From contig NC_037270.1 in NCBI RefSeq assembly GCF_000002425.4, forward strand, positions 4,489,915-4,553,914: a stretch of DNA of 64,000 nt, written 5' to 3'. Shown piece by piece: positions 22,700-34,469 of the stretch (positions within the stretch are counted from its first letter, which is position 1; every line of letters starts with the position of its first letter). Below the pieces are notes generated by a model. That model was not told the DNA's origin and did no database searches. It saw only the letters and a list, made by a program, of their open reading frames with translations. The DNA is from Physcomitrium patens (lineage: Eukaryota > Streptophyta > Bryopsida > Funariales > Funariaceae). The position numbers and the translations under genes are program-made.

Positions 22700-25020
22700 G
22701 TTGTTAAGAGCACTCATGATCTTAGAGGTTGATAAATACCTTAGAATGATGTTTTAAAATACTAGTATTGTGTTTCTTTGGTGAATTACATCATTGGTGC
22801 ACTAATATTATGCTTTCATGTGCTTAAGTTCTTAAAAACTCTTCTTATAGTGATATGAGGTGTTTTATAAGATTAGAAGTATTATTTGATATTAGAGGTG
22901 ATTAAATAGTCAAAAAACTTATATAAGAGGTTTAAGTAGAGTATAAGACTTATGAAAAGTTTGATGACTGAAGTTAAAAGTGATTAAAGAATAAAATCAC
23001 TAGTTTATTCACAAAGAAGGCATTTTGGGTTTCTAAGGCAACAATATCTTTTTGTTGATTTTTAGGATTCTATCTTTTCTTTTCTTGATTTTCTTTGATA
23101 TATCTCTTCCTTAGATATAGCTTCAAGTGAAAGTGAGAGCTTTAGAGTTATTGAAAAGTATAGATGTGACAATTTCTACCATTGGAAGAAGAAAATGGAG
23201 CTTTTGTTGGCTTCATTGGACCTTTAGAATATTGTTGATGAAAGTGAAGAGCTTCTAAGTGACAATGCTGATGTGAAGGTGAAGAAGGAGCTCAAACACA
23301 TGAAAGAAAGGCTTTTTTCATGATTATAATAAATCTTGATGATGCCAACTTTTCATAGTTGCTTGCAATGAAACAACAAAAGCATGGAAGATTCTTTGCA
23401 ATATCTATGAAAGTAAAAATCTTACTAATATTCTATCGACAATGAAGAAGTTCTTAATGGTAAAGATAGAAGCTACTTCATCAATTATAAATAGGTGAAT
23501 AGAGTCGAAGTGGCAACATTTGTTGATTTTTCTCAAGATCAAGACAAGTTTGAAATTTGACATTAATAACTTAGTCATTTGACTGCAAAAAGCATGAAGG
23601 AGCTTCAATCCATGATAAGTGGCTTAAAACTTGCTCAATTTAGTCATATTACCATGACACTTTCTTATAAAGGTTCAAGGCAAACAACAAAAGACTTCAT
23701 TTTCAAGTAGAGTTATAATACATGCTAAAAAATTTTTGGAAATTGTATATTATGATATTTGTGGACCTATGAAGACAACATCAATAAATGGAGCAAGATA
23801 CTTTATCGCATTCATTGATGATTTTTCAAGAAAGATATGGATTTATATCCTTAAAGCCAAGAATGATTGTTTTTCAAGGTTTAAGGAGTTTAAGACATTT
23901 CTAAAGAAATAATATGAGTGCAAGATTAAAGTATTGCACACAAATAATACAAGTTAGTATATATTAAAATATTTTAATGAAATTTTAAAGATTCAAGGAA
24001 TTGTAAGACTAATCTCTACTACTTATATTCAATAAAAAATAAAGTTGCTAGAAGAGCAAATTATATCATTGTGGAGATTGCAAAAAATATGCTTCATGCA
24101 CAAAATCTTAAGGATGAATATTGGATAGAAGCCATAGTCACAATAGTGTATACAAGAAATAAATGTACTACAAGTGCACTTACATCAATGACTCCATAAG
24201 AAGCTTGGAGTAGCAAGAAACCTTGTATTTTAGATGCATTGCTTATGCAAAGACATCCAATTGTATGAGGTTCAAACTTAAGGCAAAAGGTACAAAACGT
24301 ATATTTGTTGGAAATTGTGAAGGTCGTAAGGCATATAAACTAATGTGTTTAAAAACTTAGAAGATCATTAAGAGTTGTAATGTAGAGTTTTTGGAGCATA
24401 ACAATGCTTGTGATTACTTGGAGATGTATCTAAGTAGAAGTAATGATGTCTTTATAGACACATTTTTAATTCTAGTAAAGAAAATAGAATAAGATGATAG
24501 TAATGAAGACAGTGGAAAATTAAATAAAGATGAAGAATCAAAGAAGATAGATCAAAGTATATTTACAATTGCAAGAATCAATAATGAAGACAATCAAGAT
24601 GTTGAAGATGATGATGATGATGTGGAATACCAACCTTTATTTATTTTTTCAAATAAATAAAAAATATGTGAATATTGTATTTTTTGCTAATACATTGAGT
24701 TTGACAGATGGTATGAAGTCAAAGAATGCTATGAAAGAAGAGTATAAAATACTCATTGATAATATAACATGGAAATTGACTCATTGTTTATTAAATAAAT
24801 CTTTAATTGATTTTTAAATAGATGTTTAGACCCATAAATGATCCAATGGACAATGTTATAAGATATAAATTTAGATTAATTTTGAAAGACTATTCATAAG
24901 TTTTTGGTATTAAATTCAATGAAATATTTGTTTTCATGACCAAATTTACTAATATTAGAAATATTATGGCAATTGGGACACTAATGAATTTGGAGATGTA
25001 TCAAATAGATGAGAAGATAT
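22700..25020 (+). pseudogene. Copia gag, protease and integrase region, decayed
   Basis: Only the integrase core is clearly readable: GPMKTTSINGARYF and FIDDFSRKIWIYILKAKND at about 23760-23870, then the downstream integrase helix around 23900-24200 with stops. Gag and protease to the left are too damaged to delimit. The part after 24400 corresponds to the variable linker before reverse transcriptase. Confidence 0.7.
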
Positions 25021-25025
25021 CTTTT

Positions 25026-25551
25026 TGTCATGGACATTCACATGTAAACTAGTAATTATTTAAATGATTAGATAAAAATAGATAAAAGTAGGTTAATTCT
25101 ATAATATCTTCTATAGAAGCTTTCTAGAAGCTTCATAGATATTGCTTTGATATTATAGGTGTCTATAATTAATTTTTTAGGTTAAAAACGTGATCAACAA
25201 GTTAGCCATGTACCACATATGTTGATAGCTTCAAGAACAAGCTAACTATATGGCTCACACATAGAAAACTTGCCTTGTAAGCTAAAATATGTGTCTTACA
25301 AAGTCAACACATATTAGAAATCTTATAGAATATTGTCACGTAGCTCCTAGTTAGATAATATATATAGAGGCAAGAATGAAGCCTTCTTCACTCTTGTCAA
25401 CTCATTTCTTGTTTTTACTCTAGATTCAAGAGTTTCTACTTTTCTTGACTTTTGGCAATAACCATTCCAGTTTCTTTTTAATATACATACTTCTTTATTT
25501 CTCTTTTGTTATACTTCTTTATTTATTTTCATCAAGTTCTTATCTTTGATA
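25026..25551 (+). repeat. Solo LTR of gypsy family A inside the copia element
   Basis: 526 bp running TGTCATGGAC to TTTGATA, homologous to the LTR at 2091-2628, flanked by CTTTT on both sides (25021-25025 and 25552-25556). The 5-bp duplication shows that a whole element inserted and later collapsed by LTR-LTR recombination. It interrupts the copia reverse transcriptase, so the copia element is the older one. Confidence 0.92.
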
Positions 25552-25556
25552 CTTTT

Positions 25557-26769
25557 TAAAATAGAAATTTGAAAGAAAATATCTGTATGGATCAACCTTA
25601 AAGATTTGTTGAAGAAGATAAAGAATATCTTTTTTGTAAATTGAAGAAATCCTTATGTGTACTCAAACAATCACCAAAGATATGGTACCAACATATTGAC
25701 GTATTCTTTATAAATTAAGGATTTATAAGAAGTAAAGTTGATCATTCCATATATGTGATATACTTAAATGAATTCATATTGATTGTCATTTTCTATGTTG
25801 ATAATTTAATCATCTTAATCATTACTTTGAAGATGATAGATTAATTGAAGGCAAAGTTAGAAAAAAAATATGAAATGAGTGATTTGAAAGAACTTTACTA
25901 CTATTTAGTGGTAGAGTTTATTAGAGATCATGCTAAGAAGACCATTACAATGAATCAAAGCAATTATATAGAAAAAATATTAAAATGATTTAATATGGAA
26001 GAATGTAAAGCCTATTGGAATACCTTTGGACATCAATTTGAAGTTGATGAAGTTCACAGATGACGAATTTTCTAAAGTTGAAGGTCAAATGTAAAATATT
26101 TCATATAAAGTAAGAATAGGCTCACTTATATATGCAATAATTGATAGAAGGATGGATCTTGCCTATGTAATGAGTGTTATGAGCCAACACATGTTTAAGG
26201 CTGGACCAATTTATTGGATAATTATTAAAACGATTTTGAGATACTTAAAAGGTACTTTGTATTTCAAATTGTATCTTGGAGGTGATAACATTACTTTGCA
26301 TAGTTATTAAGATGTGAATTGACTTAGAGATGCAAATAATAGAAGGTCAATACTGGGATATATGTTCTTTGTTAGAGTGGGAGCTATTTCATGGAATTGC
26401 AAGAAACAACCAATAATTACAAAATCAATAATAGAGATGAAATACAAAGCAGCAAGCCATGGTGCAATAGAAGCAATATGACTAAAATAACTTTTGGAGG
26501 ACATTGGAATAGTGCAAATGGAAGAAACTCCAATAGAGTGTGACAATCAAGGATGTCTTGCATTTGCAAAGAACTTAAAGCATTATTCAAGGACCAAATA
26601 TTTTGACATTCAACATCACTTCATAAAGAAGAAGATTAAAATAGAAGTGATTGATATGAAATATTATGCAACAGAAGACATGCTTGCTAATTTCTTGACA
26701 AAGGCATTAATAAAGGATAGACATCACATATTTACAAAGGTAATAAGATTGAAAGCCTTTGACCAATAG
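25557..26769 (+). pseudogene. Copia reverse transcriptase and RNase H, decayed
   Basis: The reading resumes after the solo LTR with a QPKGFV-like block, then a KSLCVLKQSPK block (compare the family KSLYGLKQSPR), a WYQHIDVF block and FYVDNLIIL at about 25790, where the second catalytic Asp is Asn. The RNase H end is the best preserved part (26494-26769, ending KVIRLKAFDQ). Frameshifts and stops are frequent between them. Confidence 0.8.
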
Positions 26770-26780
26770 TAAAGTAGAAA

Positions 26781-27199
26781 TATTAATGTAAATAAATAAA
26801 AGTCAAATAAGATATTTTATAGATGTTATTATTATAAATAAGTTACTAATTGTCATAGAGTTGATTCTTGGCATTTAAAAAGGACATCCTATAGATATAG
26901 GATGAGGTCAAGGGCCAAGAGTCAAAGTCAAGAGAATACCTTATCAACTAAAAAATATCAAAAGATTAGGTAAGAATAATTAGTATTGAAAATAGGATAT
27001 CCTTGTAGTAAATTAGATGCCAAAAGATTTTAAGACCATGTGTATAAAAGTCAAAGAGTAGAAGTTGTCTTTTAATATAGCAACCACTACCTATAAGTAA
27101 TGGATGTTGGAGGTGATAGACATCTTACTCCATATTCTCTTTATGTGTAACCTTGCTAATGCTATATATTATTGACTTCAAAGTTATTTTTATTCAATA
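26781..27199 (+). repeat. 3' LTR of the copia element
   Basis: Starts TATTAATG (TG to TA at the end) and finishes TTCAATA, then the AATAT target duplication. The two LTRs differ at many places, mostly transitions, which indicates an old insertion. Confidence 0.85.
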
Positions 27200-27204
27200 A
27201 ATAT

Positions 27205-28560
27205 ATGTCTTTTATGTTAAATACATAAATGGAATAAAATTGCTTCAATTTTTGTTACAAGTATTTATAAAGTTTTGACATTTTAATTTATTTTGTGAAT
27301 GATTTTTTTAATTAATAAATAATATAATATATTTATTTATTATAATTATAAGTATTATTGATTTATTATGTAGATCTTTTTATATTATATATGTTAAAAT
27401 ATTAATAGTACTAGTTTGTTTTTTAATAATATAAATTATTTATAATATTAATATGTATATATATATAGCAAATTTTATGCTACAAATTTTAATTAAACAT
27501 AAAATAAAATAATAATTTTGAAAAAAACAAAAAAAAGAAAGAAAGAAAGAAAGAAAGAAAAAACAAGTTCTGAAAATATTAACTAAGTATAAAATATTTA
27601 CTAGGATCTGTATGAAACATATACTTGTAAGGTTGTTTTTAACATATTTTCTAAGAACACTTCACACTTGTACTGCAAAGTAAAAGATCATTTTGAACAT
27701 CAATGCTTAGAATGTATATATTTTTTTATAAATCCATTAATTCATTTTAAAATTATGAATATTTTTTTAAAAAATATGTATAATCTTGCTAATTGTAACT
27801 CATCATAATTAATGAGCATTTGAATATGCATTAAATTTTCACACATTCTTATTAAAATCAAAAATTACACTATTATTCCACAGATTGGACCACTTCTTGT
27901 TTATTTGTTTGTTTATATTTTACATTTTTTGAAACTTATGCAGAACATTCATTTTACATATTTTTAAAAAATACATTCTAAAAAAAACTATAAAATCTCT
28001 TTTTAGTTAAGCATTTACCTCATGGTGTAGAATACATATCAATTCAAAAACACCTCCATTGGACATAAACAATAAAATTATCAATAATATGCTTTTATTG
28101 TTATATCAAAATGTTACCATCATAATCCATTAAATAAACAGATGTTCTCTCTGTCTATTTTTAAAATATTTATTAACTACCCATTTAGATTGGCATCTTT
28201 AATGGACGCTTTTGGATTACATTAAACATGTACTAATCCACGATATCACATTAATCACAGCATCTCAAACAAAAGCAAAAGAATGTATCATATGACTCCA
28301 CATGTACCAATTTCAAGACACATGCATATAAATTGTTCATAGCAGAAAAACACCAGAAAAAAGTTCATTCTGTACCTTTTGAATTTAAGAAATGAAATAT
28401 ACATAAAAAATGCTGCAAAAATTACTTTATTCTCAAAATTTTAAAGCAATAATGGCATCAAACCATATTGTTATATGTACACATTACATATTATAATAAT
28501 AACAATAATAATAATTTTACAAAGCTATAGAGATAATTTATGGGTTCAGGGGCCATGGAC
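27205..28560. other. AT-rich intergenic sequence, no recognised gene
   Basis: Long A/T runs, an (AAAG)n run at about 27536-27560 and (AAT)n near 28490-28515. No domain is recognised in any frame. Confidence 0.5.
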
Positions 28561-29597
28561 AACTTCAACACTAATGTCACAACATCAAGACCTCAGGTAT
28601 TAATATCAAAAACAGGATAGTTTGATCCAGATTAATAACCTTCTGAAAAAATAGGTTGTTGACCCTACACCATTTTATCCATACACTAAATAAGAACCAC
28701 AACGCCTCTGTTTCCACAATTAACAGCGGAGAATGGTTGTTCCTGAGTTGAGAACTTTTGTTCCCGAATTGAGAACGAAGGGAACTACGTCTCTCTCTGA
28801 CGGGAGCTTCGACGTCGTCTGTCAGTGAGTTTGGTTCGAGCTTTGCCAAATTGATGTTCGAGCTTGTTTCCTTGTTTCCCTTGCACTGGAACTGCATTTC
28901 ATGTTGCCGCACTGATGGGATCTCGAATTCCATTAGCTTATATAGCTGTGCAGACCCATTCTTTACCCGAGGATTTTCATGGGCTCCACGTCGAAAATAC
29001 TGTGAGCGGTACTACTTCTTGAGCATTCGTTTGCATTTGGGTTGAATTCGGCTGTCTGTGAGTTATCGAACAGCTCGAAATTTTTTTTATGGTTTTGGAT
29101 GGGCTGCTGAGAAAGAATCGGATACAGAGAGAGATCGTGGCTATGGTTTTGGAGTATGTTTGAAAATTGTATTTTAGGAGATTGTTATCATTCATAAGCT
29201 AGTGAATTTCTAAGGCGAGGCTGATTGGAGGTTGGTTGGAGACTTCTGGCGCAGTATTTGGGAGCAATTATGGAAGTATTTTTAGGGGACATTGTTCGGT
29301 TTGCGACTTGACATGAAGAACTAGTGATGGTTGCGGTATACATGAAGTGTGGAGTGTTGTAGCAGTAATGGCAAGTGATGCAATGGTCTAGGATTTAGGT
29401 TTTTAATGAGTGGTTTTACTCGGGTTTGACTATTACGTGTTGAAGAAATATCAGTTTGATTGCTGGGTTGTGTCATGCTGGGGTTTTACGGTACGCACCC
29501 GAGGAATTGCTGTATCCCGTTCCGGTTTGGCTCTTTAAGTGAATTGATCGTTTTTTTATGGATTCTGTGTTTCAGGGTTCTTGACGAATGAGCAAAG
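28561..29597 (+). promoter_or_regulatory. Moderate-GC promoter/leader-like region
   Basis: Composition and CpG content rise here as at the other gene islands. The sequence has no convincing protein on either strand; the minus-strand frame at 28933-28577 (118 codons) ends in unlikely hydrophobic, AT-driven residues. A 3' splice site (GTGTTTCAG ending at about 29577) precedes the ATG at 29598, so this stretch may hold a spliced 5' leader. Confidence 0.35.
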
Positions 29598-29753
29598 ATG
29601 GCATATGCACTGGTAGATGTTCTGGACCTACTGTCGAGCCACACTATCAAGGATGGAGACATTTTCGTTGCCGATCGACTTACGCTAATTAAGCACTTTA
29701 TATTTATTTATAAATGTATATATATACTTTTGTTGCCTTTTTTTTGTTAATTT
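29598..29753 (+). CDS. Possible N-terminal exon of a kinase/NBS-LRR-type gene
   Basis: ATG at 29598 opens MAYALVDVLDLLSSHTIKDG and continues to a HF-I-F-I-Y stretch before an AT-rich tail and a stop at 29751; a GT donor is possible near 29713. The first 35 codons have protein-like composition and normal codon use. From memory the pattern resembles the start of moss kinase-NBS-LRR proteins, whose further domains lie 1.5 kb downstream in decayed form, but this cannot be verified here. It could be the surviving first exon of that gene. Confidence 0.35.
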
Positions 29754-30320
29754 TGGTGAGAATGCCACTGTTTGTCGCCAGCGCCGCGTTTCTTTGATTC
29801 TCATGTGTCTCCAACACCTTAAATTGATTTCTGAGGCTTAGATACAAGAGTGGGTATTTTGCGAAGTCTTCGATGACAAGCATTGCAAAAGCCGATAGGT
29901 TTACGATTAGGTGATGACAATGCTTGGAGTGTGTATGTTCATGATTCTGAATTTACATTCCGAGTTATAACAATACCGGTTCCTTTGCCCATAGTGCCTG
30001 GTCTATTCCAGAGTCTGTAGCCACAATATGCGTAGTTGTATTATTATGGCTTAGAACGTTTGCATTTTATTGTCATGCGCATCTCACAGGTTTGAGAAAG
30101 TACTAGTTTTTCTGCATATGATTGAGGACTGAGGGTGGTAAAAAAAACAGTTATTGCTTGTGGGAACGAGGAAATATTTCTAACATGTGATGAACATCGT
30201 GGCAGGGTTGGGGTTTTGTTTAGGTTAGAATTGATAGAGATGGATGGGTGACATTTCTTTCTGAAGGAGGGGATTTGAGGAAAAGGAGGTCTAAAGGTAA
30301 AGGGTGGAAGAGAAAGAGAG

Positions 30321-30506
30321 ATGAGCTTAGACGGGTCGGAGTCACTAGCACCGGCATTATCACCATCATCCAGTTGTGGTGATTTTGCAGCTTTGCTTGA
30401 CGCTGAGCTATTTGTACATGAGCAATCAATGGCTGACAGGCCGGAAGACGAGGGTTTGGTTATCTATGGGAACATGAGCTCTTCTCCACATAGGTTCTCA
30501 ATTTGA
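30321..30506 (+). CDS. Short acidic serine-rich frame, unassigned
   Basis: A 61-codon frame from ATG (MSLDGSESLAPALSPSSS, then DFAALLDAELFVHEQ). The composition is protein-like (acidic, Ser-rich, like the N-terminus of a nuclear factor) and codon use is balanced. No donor, partner exon or family could be identified; after 30960 the sequence becomes AT-rich and unrelated. May be an orphan first exon. Confidence 0.3.
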   Translation: MSLDGSESLAPALSPSSSCGDFAALLDAELFVHEQSMADRPEDEGLVIYGNMSSSPHRFSI

Positions 30507-31239
30507 GCGTGTTGCCCTGGCACTTGGGCGATTTTCACCTGATAGTTGTCAATGTTTGTTGTCAGGCAATAGTACAAGTTATGTGTAGGTTTTTGGGTTG
30601 TTTCTAACGTTTTGTTGTTAACGGGCTAAGCAGACATTCAACTGGGTTAAGAGTTGGGTTCATAAGCCTATGACAATGGTTAGGAGAGTGCTTGATTTTT
30701 CATCAACTATTCTTAAATTCTTGCATCCATTAGAAATGTGAAATTGGTGAGTTGAAGGCTCTGACACACTCCAATATGGGGAGCTACCAGTCATAAAGTA
30801 GTGTGCGAAGCTTCTCCATGTCTGAGTAGACACTAAAAATCTCTGGTACTCTTTTATTGGCAATATTGTGAGTAGTGAAGAATCTCTTTGGGAAGACTTT
30901 GAACCATGTGGGTGGTGTTCTAAGGGGTTGGAATTGTGATCTCTCGACATTGTGATGGTCTGTGGAAGTCATTTAACTTTTTTGGATTATGATATAAGAT
31001 GAGTAATTTTAATATCAAAGTTATAGGTTGAAGTGAGGTTACTAAATGTTGGTTTTAGGTTTATTTGAGATTGATGGTTTAGTTTTAGAATTATAGATTC
31101 AATTTGTAGGATGGAAGATTGAATCAATGTAGAAAAAAGAGTGTTTGAAAAATATTTTTGAAATACTAAGCAAAACTTATGTGTAATTTTCTATAGGTGG
31201 TGAGAAGGCAAAATTGGAAATTATTTTTATTAAGCCATT

Positions 31240-32905
31240 TTGGAATATCTTTTGGAATCATTGAAGCAATATATATTCATAGTTTGGAGCTATTTCCATG
31301 GTCTTTTCATGCCAAGATTTTTAAGCACAATGGAACAATATGAAAAAAATCAAATGTGTAAGGTATTTGTGGAGATACTTGAGAATGATCTAAAGTCTAT
31401 GTTGGAGCATTTAAGGCTTTATTGAAAAAAAATAACTTATTGAATAGAAACCAATGTATTAATTTGTGCAAGAAAATTAAATATGTTACAAAGTTTTTTG
31501 ACCACTTGATGACTTCCACCAATGATGGATTAGAATTTGGACCTTTATTGGATGAGTTATTTTTTATATTAAACAAATTTTATTTTTTAGTAGAAAATTG
31601 TGAAAAAAAAAATTGATATGAAGAAGCTATCTTCCAATTGAATAATAAAAAAACTTTTAGAGAACTACTTTTGGATTTAAAATGTTGTAATATAGCATTT
31701 AATATACTTTTGATGCATTATTCCAACAAAGTTGACAACAATATCTTTGCTACTTTTAATGTTACAATACATGATGATGAGGAAGAGAATGTTGAGTTTT
31801 TATAGAAGAAATTGATCAATATAAACAAAGAAGAAGATTTTGAATATTTTGGATTACAAAGATTTGGAGACTTGCTTTGTATAGAAAGAAAGTTGGATAA
31901 TTTGAAACTATTGTCATACATGAAGAGTCTTAAAATTACAAAATGCATACATGAAGAGAATTATGGTGAAGTTTATAAATCAAAGTGGTTGGAACTTATG
32001 TGTGCAATTAAAAAGATGGATATTGTAATTGATAAAATGTTCATCAAAGAAATGAACATTCTAGTAATTTTAAGCTATGCCAACTTGATAATATATTATT
32101 TTGCAATGAAAGGTAGTGCCAATGGAAGTATTGAGTCTTTTGTAACAAAAGATAAAAAAGAATATTTGTATATTAGAATGGAATTGATGCAAAATAATTT
32201 GAGCATTATATTAGAAGATAAAAAGAGGTATCTCATATTTTTTTTATTAAAATTATACAACAAATTGCAAAAGAAATGTGTTAATTGTATGATATGCATA
32301 TTGTACATTGAGATCTAAAACTTGAGAATATTTTGGTTAATATTGTGGAATCAAAGATTATGAATAAGATCATTCGCCATACTATTGTAAAAGTGATTGG
32401 CTTTGAAATGTCTAAGATTGAAGTTGGAAGAAATTCAAAAGCCATAGAGAATAATTACATTTATTGTGGTCTTAGATATATGGTTCTAGAGGCATTGAGA
32501 ATTAAATTTCAAATAATGGCAATGTATCATTTCTAAGCCAATATTTATTCATTTGCAATGATTTGTTCTAAAATTCATTTTAAAAAAAATCCATTTTATG
32601 ATGTTCATGAGATGAAAGGGATATTTGAAAGAATTGAAAAAGATGAAAGATCAAACTTACCTTCAAATTATGATGACTTCATTGAACTTATCCAAGAATG
32701 TTGGAGGTTGAATCTTTTGCATAGACCAAATTTTGCAAATATTTGTGAAAGATTGGAATTACTAAAGAAAAATCATTTAGTTGGAATTGATATGGAAAAT
32801 TCTCCAAAGTTTGGAATATCAAAAAACAATTGTCATCAAAATATAGAATTTCAGCAAATATATAATGGATTGCCATTGGTAAGACTTGTACAAGTAATCC
32901 ATTGA
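31240..32905 (+). pseudogene. Kinase part of a kinase-NBS-LRR (PNL) gene, decayed
   Basis: Readable in two frames. 31240-31640 gives a helical N-terminal region (LEHLRLY, NQCINLCKKIKYVTKFFD). 31812 onward is a protein kinase: damaged glycine loop (NYGEVYKSKW near 31960), the ATP-anchoring lysine in CAIKK (about 32007), the catalytic loop IVH-stop-DLKLENIL (about 32290-32330) where the HRD arginine is TGA, then VIGFEMSK (about 32397) where the DFG-type Asp is Gly, and the C-lobe end ECWRLNLLHRPNF (about 32695-32735). Such kinases precede NB-ARC and LRR domains in moss immune receptor-type proteins, and those domains follow here. The lost catalytic residues and stops mean no active kinase. Confidence 0.8.
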
Positions 32906-33094
32906 ATTGATTGTATTGATGGTATTTAAACTTCTACACACTCTTCTATGCTATAATAATATTTATATATCTTATTATAATTTTAAGTTAGTAAGTCTAA
33001 GTTGAAATGTAGTATATGCATTATTTTGATTTTATTGTTGATTTTTGGATGAATTTTATAATTGTAGGTTGATATATTTGATTTTTTTTTTTAG

Positions 33095-33276
33095 TGGAGC
33101 ACATTATTTATTACAAATAAGATCACAATGTCCAAATAAATTGAAGTCATTATATCTTATTAGAGTGAATGAAGTAGATAAGACCACATGAGCAAATGCT
33201 ATATTAATTAGTGTAAAAGACTTATACAATGCTTCACACTTAGTTGAGTGCATTGAAAGTGGAGGTGATTGCTATA
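33095..33276 (+). pseudogene. NB-ARC domain, first part with P-loop remnant
   Basis: After a T-rich 3' splice site (TTTAG ending 33094) an exon reads RVNEVDKTT at about 33162, a P-loop in which the GxxGxGKTT glycines are changed; a TGA follows directly. The frame then runs through KDLYNASHLVECIESGGDCY and is cut at the CTATA target site of the gypsy element. It resumes at 39622. Confidence 0.7.
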
Positions 33277-33820
33277 TGTTAAAGACACAAACTGGAAGAA
33301 GATACATAAACTTATGGAATCTATATCAAAAGGAAAGTGACAAAATAAAAGAAAATATATATATTCAAAGAAGAATTAGAATGGCTATTGCCAAAGACTA
33401 GAAAATATAAGATTCTTGAAACTAGATTAAAAGCAGGAAAGGAGTTGACAAGAGTGAGGAAGGCCTTACTCTTGCCTATGTATATACTATTTAACTAAGA
33501 ATTATGTGGCGACATGCTATAAGACCTTTAATATGCATCTAACTTGTAAGACACATGTCTAATTTGAAAGGCAAATTTCCTAAGTATGTACCATATGTCC
33601 AACTTGTACTACAAGTGGTCAATATGTCGACACGTGTCCTCCTTGTTGGCCAAGTTTTCAATCTATCAATCACCTATAGTCACGAATAAAGGCAAAGTAG
33701 TATCTATGAAGTTTTTAAGAAGCTTTCTATAAGATATTATCATATTTATCTATTTTGACTTACTTCTACCTATTATTATTATCTAGATAATTATCAAGAT
33801 AAATATGTATGTTCATGACA
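33277..33820 (-). repeat. 3' LTR of the inserted gypsy element
   Basis: 544 bp, TGTTAAAGACAC to TTCATGACA on the plus strand, next to the polypurine tract on its inner side. Same length as the partner LTR at 39073. Confidence 0.92.
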
Positions 33821-34469
33821 TTATCCCCCATTCTAAAGACAAGTTCCACAAAGATGGGTGATTACATGTTGATGAAGCCCAAGATGCGTCAAATTATATT
33901 TGCCACATACACTGATCATTTTTTCTTTTGAAGATAGTTGATAGGTCCTTTCAACCAATAATAATGTCCCATACTAAGGCAATAAGACCATCATAATATT
34001 TGATCATTATTAAGGCCTTCATAACTTCTTTTAAACAAAAAATTAGTAATACCATCAAGAATGGTTCCTACTTACAAAAGTATTACTAAACACCAGGAGT
34101 CCCTTTCAAGGTTGTGGTACTAAACACATTGTATCTTGCCATCTATTTGAAGAAGAACATGTCATTTTTAAGGATCTTCATTTTGATTTTGTTGTCTCAA
34201 AGATTGTAGTAGTTGTAATGTCTCATATGGCAGCTCAGCAAATGATAGCTCTTGAGTTGAATCTGTTAGTTGTTGGTTCTCCATCTCCTAAGCATTAAAA
34301 AATCCAAAGAAACAATGATACAAGATAGAATGAAATCTCTATTGGGTTTGCTTTGTTTTATTGCAAAAAATTTCTTGACTCTTCATTTTGGTTTTTATGG
34401 ATGTCATTGATGAAAAGCTTTAACTTTGGGTGATACATTTGCTAGATTCTTGGATGGCTCCTATGTACA

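Larger units (their letters stand above)
22129..27199 (+). mobile_element. Complete but dead copia retrotransposon, with nested solo LTR
   Basis: LTRs lie at 22129-22547 and 26781-27199, and both flanks carry AATAT (22124-22128 and 27200-27204), a 5-bp target duplication. Between them the plus strand reads, in broken frames, an integrase core (YYDICGPMKTTSINGARYF and FIDDFSRK near 23750), reverse transcriptase with FYVDN where FYVDD is expected (about 25790), and RNase H (ECDNQGCLAFAKN, LANFLTKA) near 26510-26710. The order integrase before reverse transcriptase identifies Ty1/copia. A gypsy solo LTR (25026-25551) splits the reverse transcriptase. Every domain has stops or shifts, so the element cannot move on its own. 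Confidence 0.9.

Noticed and set aside
20769..27560. Regular short repeats considered as CRISPR-like arrays
   Set aside because: They are simple eukaryotic microsatellites (TTTC, AT, TTTG, AAAG) without spacers.
28577..28933. Minus-strand frame of 118 codons
   Set aside because: The first half looks acceptable but the rest is AT-driven hydrophobic sequence; no domain, and the region looks like a plus-strand leader.
30660..30950. Minus-strand frame of 96 codons beside the AT-rich border
   Set aside because: Protein-like at first sight, but no motif or family could be named and it has no splice context.
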